From positions 1 to 61,267 of the forward strand of contig NZ_SSNI01000035.1 in the NCBI RefSeq assembly GCF_010015475.1: a stretch of 61,267 nucleotides of DNA, in the 5' to 3' direction. The notes under the pieces were generated by a model that was not told where the DNA came from, made no database searches, and saw only the letters and a program-made list of their open reading frames with translations. The stretch comes from Pontibacter pamirensis. Lineage in GTDB: Bacteria > Bacteroidota > Bacteroidia > Cytophagales > Hymenobacteraceae. Shown here one piece after another: positions 1-8,697 of the stretch; positions within the stretch are counted from its first letter, which is position 1; each line of letters begins with the position of its first letter. The position numbers were made by a program, and so were the translations under genes.

Positions 1-100
1 GGATTACCTGACCACGGACAACCTGTTTTATGCCACTAAAAGGGCGCTGGCCGCCGTGGGGAAGAATTTGTTTATTAGCTTCTCTGACTATAGGATGTAG
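1..100 (+). CDS. C-terminal end of an unidentified protein (cut by window start)
   Basis: Frame 2 is open from the window edge to a TAG at 98-100 and encodes 32 residues that end in KNLFISFSDYRM. The aromatic-rich final stretch would fit the last strand of a secreted or outer-membrane protein, but too little is visible to name a family. No start is present. The gene is followed by a hairpin at 203-237 that could terminate it. Confidence 0.5.
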   Translation, partial: DYLTTDNLFYATKRALAAVGKNLFISFSDYRM

Positions 101-548
101 TTTAATGTAATTTTGTCTCAGTACTTACTATAGATTGATAATAATGTATAATAAGTAGATGATTTTTAATTTTACTTTTAAAGTCAAATAAAAGAGATGA
201 TTGAAACTCCTCCCCGGTTTACTGGAAAAGGAGTTTCGCTTATACCTACTCTTATGTTAATTAGAACCGATTTCTAAGCATGGTGCCATTTTGAATAAAT
301 AAGGGGAGCAGGCTGTTAGAATAAGAATGCAGATCATTAAAACGCTGCAGGAAAGTCAACTCTAGGTAGTTATGGGTGCTTTAACTCCAGAAAATTATTA
401 GTGAAGACCAGTTAAAACTTAGTATAATTATACACATTTTTTAATTACACTAAATATATTTACCTTTTATTCTGCCCTTGTCACTCCTGCTGCAGATCCC
501 TTACAGCTGGCTTTACTCCTATTGTTAAACATTTAAACAAAAAAAACT
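101..548. other. AT-rich intergenic region with one hairpin
   Basis: About 450 nt without a convincing coding frame. A 9-bp perfect inverted repeat (GAAACTCCT at 203-211, AGGAGTTTC at 229-237) probably ends the upstream gene. No RNA gene or clear promoter was recognised. Confidence 0.5.
203..237 (+). terminator. Possible terminator hairpin
   Basis: Nine-base perfect inverted repeat with a 17-nt loop downstream of the truncated gene. It has no strong T-run, so the assignment is weak. Confidence 0.35.
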
Positions 549-1343
549 ATGATTAACTTAAAGAATTACAGCCATAGGCTGTTAGGGACATCTCTGCTGC
601 TTTGTCTCCTGGCCATGTCAGGGTGCGAGCTTGAAGATTTTATACAGCCGGAGAAGCCAAGAAAAGTTGTCCATTACGGGCCTGCAACCACCCTGTTGGG
701 GGGTACTGCCCGTACCTGGGTAGAAATGGTGAATGGCAAGCCTGCAGCGATTGGGGTTGAGATGTCTGAGGAGGTACTGCAAGACCTGCCGGAAGAGATG
801 GGAATGTTTTTTCTTGAGCTGCCGGGACAGGCACACGCTACAGGAATAAAATCAGTTATGTTAGACTGGAACCCGATGGGGCATGAGCCGGCCGGGGTGT
901 ATACTGTTCCTCACTTCGACTTCCACTTCTTCAAAATCACAGAAGCGCAGGTTAAGCAAATACAGCCAGGTATTGACGAAGGGGCCTACAAACTGGTTGA
1001 AAGAGGAGTGTTCCCCTCTATCTATACCTTTGGCCCTGAGCCGTTTGCTGTTCCGAATATGGGTGTGCACTGGGTGGACGTAACCTCACCGGAGTATTCT
1101 CCTGCTGGGTTTAGCAAAACCTTCATCTACGGGTCTCACGGTGACAGAGTGCACTTCTTTGAGCCAATGATTACCCTTGCTTATTTTAATGACATGGAAG
1201 CAAATGAATCAGTGGAGACACCTATTCCGTCTCTACTCAAGCATGAAGAGGCTGGCTACTATCCTGAATCCTACACCATAAAGCATAGCGCGATGAAGGG
1301 GACTTATTCTGTTGCTCTGACTGACTTAGAGTGGCGTAACTGA
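549..1343 (+). CDS. Lipoprotein, DUF5602 / TTHB210-like family
   Basis: A 264-aa secreted lipoprotein. It begins with a short basic stretch, a hydrophobic segment (about residues 10-24) and the lipobox-like AMSGC, so the mature N terminus is Cys26. The body contains the GVYTVPHFDFHFF segment typical of proteins annotated DUF5602/TTHB210-like, whose function is not established. His and Asp residues in this stretch could bind metal, which is inference. It stands alone, with an ATG after an A-rich leader and two strong hairpins downstream. The family call is from pattern memory. Confidence 0.6.
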   Translation: MINLKNYSHRLLGTSLLLCLLAMSGCELEDFIQPEKPRKVVHYGPATTLLGGTARTWVEMVNGKPAAIGVEMSEEVLQDLPEEMGMFFLELPGQAHATGIKSVMLDWNPMGHEPAGVYTVPHFDFHFFKITEAQVKQIQPGIDEGAYKLVERGVFPSIYTFGPEPFAVPNMGVHWVDVTSPEYSPAGFSKTFIYGSHGDRVHFFEPMITLAYFNDMEANESVETPIPSLLKHEEAGYYPESYTIKHSAMKGTYSVALTDLEWRN

Positions 1344-1355
1344 GGCAAACAAGAA

Positions 1356-1388
1356 AGAGTTTCCTAGCCAGTTTGGGTAGGAAACTCT
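1356..1388 (+). terminator. Terminator hairpin after the DUF5602-like gene
   Basis: Perfect 11-bp inverted repeat (AGAGTTTCCTA / TAGGAAACTCT) with an 11-nt loop, starting 13 nt after the stop codon and followed by a pyrimidine-rich tract. Confidence 0.65.
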
Positions 1389-1414
1389 CTCCTCCTTTAC
1401 ATAACTTACGTTAT

Positions 1415-1457
1415 ATAACAAGGAATGCCCTTCCTAATGAGGGGCATTCCTTGTTAT
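1415..1457. repeat. 16-bp perfect inverted repeat (second hairpin)
   Basis: ATAACAAGGAATGCCC at 1415-1430 is repeated in reverse complement at 1442-1457 around an 11-nt loop. It lies 27 nt beyond the first terminator. It could be a backup or bidirectional terminator or a chromosomal palindromic repeat. Confidence 0.6.
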
Positions 1458-1762
1458 AGCCAAAATGCTACTCCATGATAATTAGAAGAAGCAAAAAGGT
1501 ATAGGTGCCATACAGGCAAATTGGCTCTGCATGCTTCGCGCAGCTCAAATAGGTTGTTTAGGAAAAGTGGGTGTGGGCTGATGAGCTTTCTGCCCAAGTT
1601 ACTTCCGCAGCACTGCCCCTCCACTCCATTGCAGGCTCTGTTTCTGCAAAGGCCTGTTCATTAAGAAAATTGAGCCTGTCAATACCGCAACCTGTTTTAT
1701 AAGAGCAGGATTATCAGCAGCAAGAAAGGGCGTGCCCGAGCGCACAATAGGGTTTTTTTAGC
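1458..1762. other. Intergenic region, nothing recognised
   Basis: About 300 nt between two convergent genes. No open frame, tRNA or strong repeat was found. Confidence 0.4.
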
Positions 1763-2395
1763 CTAAACGCCCACCGGAAGCGACAGCTTCAGCTTATCCC
1801 ATGTCATGACAACAGCCCCCTGTTCATTATTCTGGGGTACGATTTCATAACGCAGCCGCTCCTGGTGCTGCTCCACAGTTTCAGGTTTTACCGTAAAGCG
1901 AACCACGTCTTCTGCTTCCGAATAGTCATCTGCCAGGTGCTGCTCCCAGTTCTTGTTGATGATGACAGTCCACTCCTGCTCCCCCGGAATGGTGAACAGC
2001 GCATATTTCCCTGCCGGCAGCGGCTGTCCTCCAATCGTAATCGGCTGGTCCGTCTGCAGGCTGGTAGCCGAGTGCGCCCCCGTTACCCACACCTGGTTGT
2101 TGGCCACCAGGCCACCCCAGATCACTCTGCCGCGCACAGCAGGAGAATGGTAGGCAACCGTCAAATGGGCAGGCCCGATCCTCCCGTGCGCCTCGGCTTT
2201 CAAGCTGCCCTTCAGGGTATCAGGCTCGGACTGTGCCTGTATGGCCAACGCTCCATCCTGCGCTTCTGCCTCATGTGCGGTGGCATGGTGGTTTTCCTGT
2301 TCTGGAGTTTCCTGCTCTGCTACCTGCTCGCTGCAGGAAGCAAGTGTAACACTAAGGGCAACAGCGAAGAGGCCGCTGCGTAATTTGATTGTCAT
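1763..2395 (-). CDS. DUF2911 family lipoprotein
   Basis: A 210-aa protein. I chose the ATG at 2395 because it gives a normal lipoprotein signal (MTIKLRSGLFAVALSVTLAS then Cys). Upstream in-frame codons would add an unlikely basic leader. After an acidic, His-containing linker (to about residue 55), the domain shows the DUF2911 pattern: SPAVRGRVIWGGLV, AGKYALFTIPGEQEWTVIINKNW and a C-terminal beta-rich part. DUF2911 proteins are secreted Bacteroidota proteins of unknown role. It diverges from the copper ATPase, but the long separate leader gives no evidence of co-regulation. Confidence 0.8.
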   Translation of the reverse strand: MTIKLRSGLFAVALSVTLASCSEQVAEQETPEQENHHATAHEAEAQDGALAIQAQSEPDTLKGSLKAEAHGRIGPAHLTVAYHSPAVRGRVIWGGLVANNQVWVTGAHSATSLQTDQPITIGGQPLPAGKYALFTIPGEQEWTVIINKNWEQHLADDYSEAEDVVRFTVKPETVEQHQERLRYEIVPQNNEQGAVVMTWDKLKLSLPVGV

Positions 2396-2748
2396 ATAAG
2401 GTTTATCTCGATGTGTAGAAAGTCTTTTGTGCCAGCGAAATAACATCTAAACTGGCAATTTTAAAAGCGCTTATGGTCATGTTCTGCGAGCAGAGGCAGT
2501 TTGTCCCTATAAAATAGATGCCGGCATTTCTCTCTTCTCCTGCCACAACATACTGCTGCACATCGTCAAGCAGTTAAACATGTAACAACTACACGGAAAT
2601 GTGTAACAGAATCCTGGCTTATTCCTGCTAATTTGCTTCAACATAAGCAGGACAAGCAATCACAGTGGTGCAGCTAAATCGTATAGATTGTAGTGTTGCC
2701 GCTAATGATTTACTTATTCTGCAGAACCTGAACCAAAAGTTTCAAGCC

Positions 2749-4872
2749 ATGAAGGAACATCAGGAACACCACCACCAGCCTGCAAAGTCACAGGCGAAAA
2801 GCAAGGCCGGAAAGGTAGAGGAGCAGCTGGAGGAGAAAGCGCTGCATGGTCACAGGGAAGCCATGCCACATGGAGAAGGAACCCCACCGCCTCACGGGGA
2901 GCATGTAGGGCACGGTGGCGGAGGGCACGACCACCACCGCATGATGATTGAAGACTTCAAAAGGCGCTTTTGGATTTCGCTTGTGCTGTCGGCACCGGTG
3001 ATTGTGCTCAGCCCGATGGTGCAGCACATTCTCGGGTACTCGCTCGATGTGCCCTACAGCATGTACATTGCCTTTGTCCTTTCCAGCATCATTTTCTTCT
3101 ACGGCGGATGGCCTTTCCTCACGGGGCTGGCGGAGGAGGTAAAGAAAGGCGCTCCGGGTATGATGACGCTGATTGGCGTGGCCATCACGGTGGCTTATCT
3201 CTACAGCACGGCCGTCACTTTTGGCTTAGAAGGCATGGACTTCTTTTGGGAGCTGGCCACGCTGATAGTGGTGATGCTGCTGGGGCATTGGATAGAGATG
3301 AAGTCCGTGCTGGGTGCCTCTAAAGCGCTGGAGCTGCTGGTAAGTATGATGCCTGCCGAAGCGCAGGTGATTCGGAACGGGCAGCCAGTAACAGTAAGGG
3401 TGGAGGAATTGAAGCAGGGAGACATCATCTTGGTAAAGCCTGGCGAGAAAGTACCTGCCGATGGAGTGGTAGTGCAGGGGGAAAGCTACCTGAACGAGAG
3501 CATGCTGACGGGTGAGAGCAAACCTGTGCAGAAAGACAAAGACGACAAGGTAATTGGTGGCTCCATTAACGGCAACGGCTCGCTGCAGGTGCGCGTGGAG
3601 AGTACCGGCAAGGACAGCTACCTGAACAAGGTCATCACCCTGGTGCAGGAGGCGCAGAAGACAAAGTCTGAAACGCAGCGTCTCGCTGACAAAGCTGCCA
3701 AATGGCTGGCCTACCTGGCGCTGACGGCAGGCTTCGGCACACTGGCTGCCTGGCTTCTGGCTGGAGCCGAACTGAACTTTGCCCTGGAGCGCATGGTGAC
3801 GGTGATGGTCATCTCCTGCCCGCATGCGCTCGGGTTGGCTATCCCGCTGGTGGTGGCTATTTCCACGGCCGTATCGGCAAACAACGGCCTGCTCATCCGC
3901 AACCGTACGGCTTTTGAAAACTCCCGCAACATCACCACTATTATTTTCGATAAGACCGGCACCCTGACCCAGGGCTCCCATGAGGTAGCGCAGGTAGTGG
4001 TGTTTCAGCAGACTGTAAACGAACAGGAGTTACTTAGATTGGCAGCTGGCGTGGAGCAGCACTCAGAGCATTATATCTCCCAGGGTATCCTCAAAAAAGC
4101 GAAGGCGGAGGGCATCACCGTACCTGCCTCCGAAAATTTTAACTACCTCCCCGGTAAAGGGCTGGAAGGCACGGTAGAGGGGCATGACGTGAAGGTGGTT
4201 GGCCCGAACTATATTAAGGAATATAATGTACAGGTGCCCCAAAGCCAGGCAGAGGAGGGCGTGGAGACGGTGGTGTATGTGCTGGTAGCCGGTCAGGTGG
4301 CAGGCTACATCACGCTCCGGGACCAGATACGCCCTGAGTCTGCAGAAGCCATCCGGGTGCTGAAGGCGAACGGCATCAAAAACCTGCTGCTGACCGGGGA
4401 CAACGAGCGCGTGGCTAAAAGCGTGAGCGACAAACTGGGCATGGATGGCTACCTGGCTAACGTGCTGCCCCACCAGAAGCAGGAGAAGGTGAAGGAACTG
4501 CAGCAGCAGGGAGAGTTTGTGGCCATGACAGGAGACGGCGTGAACGACGCCCCTGCCCTGGCCCAGGCTGATGTAGGCATCGCCGTAGGCTCCGGCACAG
4601 ACGTGGCGGCAGAGACAGCCGATATCATCCTGGTCAACAGCAACCCGCAGGACATCGCCTCCCTCATCCTCTTCGGAAAAGCCACCTACCGCAAGATGAT
4701 ACAGAACCTTATCTGGGCCACAGGATACAACATTATAGCACTTCCGCTGGCAGCAGGCGTACTATACAACCAGGGCATCATGATCTCCCCGGCTGTCGGT
4801 GCCGCGCTGATGAGCCTGAGCACCGTAATCGTAGCTATCAATGCACAACTACTGCGAAGGCAGATAAAGTAA
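2749..4872 (+). CDS. copB: Copper/silver-translocating P1B-type ATPase, CopB-like
   Basis: A 707-aa inner-membrane ATPase that exports copper or silver. I chose ATG 2749 because the His-rich metal-binding leader starts there (KEHQEHHH, later HGEHVGHGGGGHDHH). A GTG at 2665 is possible but adds an unrelated leader. It has an actuator TGE motif (LTGES), the transmembrane motif CPH at about residue 357 that marks the CopB subgroup, the phosphorylation site DKTGTLT (Asp about 401) and GDGVNDAP (about 595). An oddity is the nucleotide-binding SEHP motif, which reads SEHY, so the usual Pro is lost. The His/Met-rich protein at 4903 follows 30 nt later, probably in one operon. Confidence 0.92.
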   Translation: MKEHQEHHHQPAKSQAKSKAGKVEEQLEEKALHGHREAMPHGEGTPPPHGEHVGHGGGGHDHHRMMIEDFKRRFWISLVLSAPVIVLSPMVQHILGYSLDVPYSMYIAFVLSSIIFFYGGWPFLTGLAEEVKKGAPGMMTLIGVAITVAYLYSTAVTFGLEGMDFFWELATLIVVMLLGHWIEMKSVLGASKALELLVSMMPAEAQVIRNGQPVTVRVEELKQGDIILVKPGEKVPADGVVVQGESYLNESMLTGESKPVQKDKDDKVIGGSINGNGSLQVRVESTGKDSYLNKVITLVQEAQKTKSETQRLADKAAKWLAYLALTAGFGTLAAWLLAGAELNFALERMVTVMVISCPHALGLAIPLVVAISTAVSANNGLLIRNRTAFENSRNITTIIFDKTGTLTQGSHEVAQVVVFQQTVNEQELLRLAAGVEQHSEHYISQGILKKAKAEGITVPASENFNYLPGKGLEGTVEGHDVKVVGPNYIKEYNVQVPQSQAEEGVETVVYVLVAGQVAGYITLRDQIRPESAEAIRVLKANGIKNLLLTGDNERVAKSVSDKLGMDGYLANVLPHQKQEKVKELQQQGEFVAMTGDGVNDAPALAQADVGIAVGSGTDVAAETADIILVNSNPQDIASLILFGKATYRKMIQNLIWATGYNIIALPLAAGVLYNQGIMISPAVGAALMSLSTVIVAINAQLLRRQIK

Positions 4873-4902
4873 CTTATACAGAAACAGCATCTAACACAAC
4901 CT

Positions 4903-6285
4903 ATGAAAACAACCATAACCTTCCTGTGCTTCCTGGCCACAGCCGTTTTGGCGCTTCCAGCTAAAGCGCAGCACCAGGGGCACCAACAACAGCCCAAAGA
5001 CACGGCGACCCATCAGATGGGGCAGCAGGACCATTCGCAGCACATGGGCATGCAGCACGGAAAGATGCAGATGCCCATGTCTCATGCCTTCTCCCGTAAC
5101 CTGCCTATGAGCCGCAATGCCTCCGGCACAGGCTGGCTTCCTGATGAGTCACCCATGTACGGCAATATGTTCCACCGGGGCAACTGGATGCTGATGCTGC
5201 ACTACAACCTGTTTCTGCGCTATAACAAGCAGGACGTTTTTGAGGCGGGTGAACGTGGCGACAGCCAGTTTGACGCTCCGAACTGGTTTATGCTGATGGG
5301 GCAGCGCTTTATAGGGAACAGGGGGTTACTCCGGTTCAGCGGCATGATATCCCTGGACCCGCTTACGGTGGGCGGCAACGGCTATCCGCTGCTTTTCCAG
5401 ACAGGGGAAACCTTCGAAGGCTCCCCGCTTATAGACCGCCAGCACCCGCACGACCTGTTCAGTGAGCTGTCCGTTGGGTACACGCATATGCTATCGGAGG
5501 AGGCAGACGTGTTTGTGTACCTGGGCTACCCCGGTGAGCCAGCCCTGAGCAATGTGGCCTTTATGCACCGCCCGTCAGCGCTCAACAACCCGGACTCGCC
5601 GCTGGGTCATCACTGGCAGGACGCTACCCATATCTCCTTCGGGGTGGCCACATTGGGAGTCCGCTACCGCAATCTTAAATTGGAAGGTTCCTCCTTTACA
5701 GGCCGGGAGCCAGACGAGGAGCGATATAACTTCGACAAGCCCCGCTTCGACTCCCGTGCAGTTCGCTTCACCTACAATCCGTCCACCAACTGGAGTATGC
5801 AGGCGTCAACTGCTTTTGTAAAGAGTCCGGAGGTGGCGGAGCCTGACGAGGATGTGTACCGTACCACGGCGGCTGTGCTCTACGGCAACATGCTGAGTGG
5901 TGATAACCGCTACTTTACCGCCTCTGCCAACTGGGGCTATAACTATGTTGATGCTCATCACAAAGAGCACTCCTTCCTGCTGGAGTCCAACCTGCAGAAC
6001 GACAGGTTTGCCGTCTACGGGCGCTACGAGTTTGTACAGAAGTCGGCAGAGGAGCTGGGATTTGAGGAGGAGGCCTTCGGGCATGATGAAACCTTAGGTG
6101 TCAACGCCTTGACGGTAGGAGCCAACAGGCAACTCATCGAGGTAGGTACCGTGAACGTGAATTTGGGCGCACAGGTAAGTGTTTTTAGAGCGGCAAGTGG
6201 ACTACAACCATATTATGGGGAGCTACCGATCAGCGGTCAGGTCTACCTGCGTCTCTTCCCAAGAGTGATGGTGCCCCGTTCGTAG
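4903..6285 (+). CDS. His/Met-rich outer-membrane-type protein linked to copper ATPase
   Basis: A 460-aa protein with a clear signal peptide (cleavage near AKA-Q at residue 22). A leader rich in His, Met and Gln follows (QDHSQHMGMQHGKMQMPMSH), which is a typical copper-binding composition. The rest alternates aromatic and polar residues as in outer-membrane beta-barrels (YNLFLRYNK, FVYLGYPG, ANWGYNYV) and ends in a beta strand. No named domain was recognised. Its position 30 nt after copB suggests periplasmic or outer-membrane copper handling. That role is inferred from composition and context. Confidence 0.7.
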   Translation: MKTTITFLCFLATAVLALPAKAQHQGHQQQPKDTATHQMGQQDHSQHMGMQHGKMQMPMSHAFSRNLPMSRNASGTGWLPDESPMYGNMFHRGNWMLMLHYNLFLRYNKQDVFEAGERGDSQFDAPNWFMLMGQRFIGNRGLLRFSGMISLDPLTVGGNGYPLLFQTGETFEGSPLIDRQHPHDLFSELSVGYTHMLSEEADVFVYLGYPGEPALSNVAFMHRPSALNNPDSPLGHHWQDATHISFGVATLGVRYRNLKLEGSSFTGREPDEERYNFDKPRFDSRAVRFTYNPSTNWSMQASTAFVKSPEVAEPDEDVYRTTAAVLYGNMLSGDNRYFTASANWGYNYVDAHHKEHSFLLESNLQNDRFAVYGRYEFVQKSAEELGFEEEAFGHDETLGVNALTVGANRQLIEVGTVNVNLGAQVSVFRAASGLQPYYGELPISGQVYLRLFPRVMVPRS

Positions 6286-6591
6286 GGGCTTAGCGTCTCT
6301 GTGGGATGGAGCACTCTAAGACCTTTCATTCTGTCAAAGTCCCACTGTTCCACCGGAACAACGGTTAAGAAACAGCCTTACATAATACGGCTCTTAAGTC
6401 TAAGCTGCAACCAATCATTGTGTCTCTTCAACTTTAAAAAAGAGGCAGATGCTTGCTTAAAATACATGCTACGTAAGATCGTGATGATTTACCCTTCTTC
6501 AGCTCAGTCTGTTTCACCCTCCACTTGCTATAGAAAAAGGATGAAAATGGACTTATAGATACCGGTCGTACAACCTCTTGACACTACCCTT
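6286..6591. other. Intergenic region up to the IS left end
   Basis: About 300 nt. An 85-codon open frame at 6301-6558 lacks any recognisable motif or leader and is not called. No repeat was seen before the IS inverted repeat at 6592. Confidence 0.4.
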
Positions 6592-7770
6592 TGTAGTGGT
6601 TCTATAGATCCGCTACACTTTTAGGCCTGCCAGAAGTTAGACATTCCTAATTTCTGGCAGGCTTTCCTTTTTTCTTGTATTTGCTCAGCCTTCTCTCCCA
6701 GCCATAGTTCTGCTCACGGATCGGTTCTCTGGCCGGATCATACTTTGCCTCTATGTCTTCCCATAGCGGAGTCAGGGCTGACTTTTCGGTGACAACATCC
6801 ATAGGCGTTCTGCCCTTCAGGGAACTGTGGGAGCGGTACCAGTTGTAATGGAACTGCCATTCCTCCAGCCTGTCGTTGAGGCATGGATCCTTCAGGTTAG
6901 CCGTCATGTAAAACTCCTGCAGGTCCGTCTGGTGGCTCCTCTCTACCTTACCGTTCAGGTGGGGAGAGCGAGGTTTGATAGGCCTGAACTTGATGCCGTA
7001 CTCCTGCAGTATCTCCTGGAAAGCGATACCGAAGAACTCCTTGCCCCTGTCGGTTTGCACCCGCTGTATGGGAAATGGCATTTGCTCTACCACCCGCTCG
7101 AGAAAGTCCACAGTGTTTTTGGCCGTTCTTCTGGAATAGGTGTGCAGTACTCTGAAGCGGCTACAGTCGTCAATGGCTGTATACTGGTAGATACCCGTAC
7201 CAATCTTACAGACATCCATCTGCACCCTTTCTCCCGGAATCTCTTTAGTGTAGCGCTTAAACTCCTTCTTCTTGCGGTAGCGCTTGAGCAATTTCATATC
7301 ATACTTCTCAAGCACCCTGCCACAGTGGAAGGAGATATCCTAACCTGATAGTGCTGCAGAAGGTGTGAGCAGATCCTTATTTTGCCGTAGCGGCAGGTGT
7401 CCCTGATGTCCAGAATCAGGTTGATTACATCATCATCCCATTTTTGTCGGGCTAACCTGTGGGGCCTTCTGGAACGGTCCGCCAACCCTTCATCTGGCAG
7501 GCGCTTGATCCATCGGTGCAGAGTGGAGCGGGCGATGCCACACCGAAGAGCAGCTTTGCTGACAGAGCCTAGCTGCTGGTAAACCCTTATCCAGTCTTCT
7601 CTGGCTTTCTGCTTCTGCTCCTCTCTTTTCATAGCGACACAGGCAAAAAAATAGCTGTGGATTTATGGATAACTCTGTCAAGTTACCCACAAGTCCACAG
7701 CAGTAATAATAGTAATATCTTGAGATTGAATCAACAGGTGAAAATGTAGCGAATCTATTGAACCTTCACA
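6592..7770 (-). mobile_element. IS481-like insertion sequence
   Basis: About 1.18 kb bounded by imperfect inverted repeats. The left end (6591-6617) starts TTGTAGTGGTTCTATAG. The reverse complement of the right end (7745-7771) starts TTGTGAAGGTTCAATAG. The two match at about 22 of 27 positions, and the tips begin TGT as in the IS481 family. A long imperfect palindrome lies upstream of the transposase start (about 7649-7700). No target duplication was visible. A short derivative of the same element is at 51210-51445. Confidence 0.75.
6647..7632 (-). pseudogene. IS481-like transposase, split by a frameshift
   Basis: Two overlapping frames together make one IS481-like transposase. The upstream frame (7632 to 7294) has the helix-turn-helix part (SKAALRCGIARSTLHRWIKR). 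The downstream frame (7315 to 6647) carries the DDE core: MDVC, QTDRGKEF and KVERSH, followed by the PMDVV tail. Reading on from ISPSTVA in the first frame, the expected VLEKYDMK continues one base out of register near 7315. IS481 transposases are normally a single ORF, so I call this a disabling single-base shift. Programmed shifting cannot be excluded, but no A-run slippery site is present. Confidence 0.75.
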
Positions 7771-7859
7771 ATTTAAGCAATGGTTGTGAGCGGCTATCTA
7801 TTTTCAACAGGTGGTCGCTTATACTCATTTCCCGCTCTACAACTTTTTAATGGTCATTT

Positions 7860-8189
7860 CTAGACCATTAGCTTCTGTAAAGCAGCAACTATCTCCATTT
7901 TATTTCCGGATGCTAACTCTTTACCATCAAAAGGTCCTGTACGGTTGCTCCGGTCATATAGATAGTACGGTTTGATAACTGAGAAGAAAGTACCTGAAAA
8001 GTCTCCCCAGCCCTCTATCATTAGATTATGCTCCCTGTTTATCCATAGCCAGCCCTTTCCCCGCTCTTCGAAGCCAAGTTCCCTGAAATGGTCTCTCTGT
8101 AACTCCCTTATTTCTTCATCCAACTGTCTTTGGGCCTCTTCATCAAGCTTACCGTGGTAAAATTCGAGTTTTTCTGATGTTGTCTTCAT
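7860..8189 (-). CDS. Small hypothetical protein, 109 aa
   Basis: An acidic and aromatic cytoplasmic-type protein with no signal peptide or membrane segment. A helical charged N terminus (about 1-40, LDEEAQRQLDEEIRELQ) is followed by a Trp-rich beta-like part (KGWLWINREHNLMIEGWGDFSG). I recognise no family. It sits between the IS and the island left end and could belong to a decayed neighbouring element. The ATG at 8189 is followed by normal codon use. Confidence 0.5.
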   Translation of the reverse strand: MKTTSEKLEFYHGKLDEEAQRQLDEEIRELQRDHFRELGFEERGKGWLWINREHNLMIEGWGDFSGTFFSVIKPYYLYDRSNRTGPFDGKELASGNKMEIVAALQKLMV

Positions 8190-8389
8190 TGCTTTAAATT
8201 AGCCATTACGTTCAGAAACTACAAACGAATAAAAAGCTACAGAGTGAATGTTTAATACAGATTAGTTGTAGTCGATGCAGGAGGAGTTGGTGAAGTTTAT
8301 GGCACTTTATACCTGCTCATAAAACCATGAAACACCCATAAAGGCACTATAGTATTTATAAAAATTTAAAGAATTTGACTGTGCAGCGC

Positions 8390-8484
8390 GTGTGCAGTAA
8401 AATACCATCTAGAAGACATCGTGTGCAGTAGTTACTGCACACGGCATAAAAAAACCCTCTCTACATGCTGCAGAGAGGGTTTTT
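8390..8484. repeat. GTGTGCA repeats and terminator hairpin left of the att site
   Basis: GTGTGCAG occurs at 8390 and within a perfect 10-bp palindrome at 8421-8442. After an A-run comes a hairpin (AAAACCCTCTCT at 8451, AGAGAGGGTTTT at 8472) that works as a terminator. The same order (GTGTGCA block, A-run, hairpin, att core) is found at the right end of the island (56020-56102). This left stretch may therefore be the right end of another element. Confidence 0.55.
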
Positions 8485-8496
8485 CATTTACTTCCT

Positions 8497-8542
8497 GTGA
8501 TCCCGTTTGGATTCGAACCAAAGACCTACTGCTTAGAAGAGG
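8497..8542 (-). other. Putative attachment site in a tRNA-Arg(UCU)-like 3' fragment
   Basis: On the minus strand this reads as the 3' part of a tRNA: anticodon loop CTTCTAA, AGGTC variable segment, a perfect T arm (TTTGG-TTCGAAT-CCAAA) and the 3' acceptor strand. No D arm or 5' half follows. The first 15 bp (8497-8511, GTGATCCCGTTTGGA) recur at 56088-56102. This is typical of an element att site carried in a tRNA end, next to its integrase. Confidence 0.65.
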
Positions 8543-8655
8543 TAAACAAATGTATTTTTCATAGTTATCGATATTTATACATGTTTATCAAAATACTGTA
8601 AATCAATAGATTATAAAATATTTATTTTTTGTTAATTATTGCTATTTCAATCCTT

Positions 8656-8697
8656 TGTGTGCAAATTGTGTGCACATACTTTTAAGTGCACACAACT
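8656..8697 (+). promoter_or_regulatory. GTGTGCA direct/inverted repeats at the integrase start
   Basis: A 23-bp sequence (8656-8678) containing GTGTGCA twice is followed by GTGCACAC at 8686-8693, immediately before the integrase ATG. The 23 bp are repeated exactly at 56020-56042. They are probably integrase arm-binding or autoregulatory sites. Confidence 0.5.

Noticed and set aside
3226..3981. 251-codon frame antisense to copB
   Set aside because: A shadow of the GC-rich ATPase gene. The copB frame has all the family motifs.
6301..6558. 85-codon open frame between the copper operon and the IS
   Set aside because: No recognisable motif, Cys/Ser/Leu-rich composition typical of random frames, and no promoter or leader.
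7294..7340. Programmed -1 frameshift in the IS transposase
   Set aside because: There is no slippery A6G-like heptamer or nearby pseudoknot, and IS481 transposases are usually single frames. Simple mutation explains it better.
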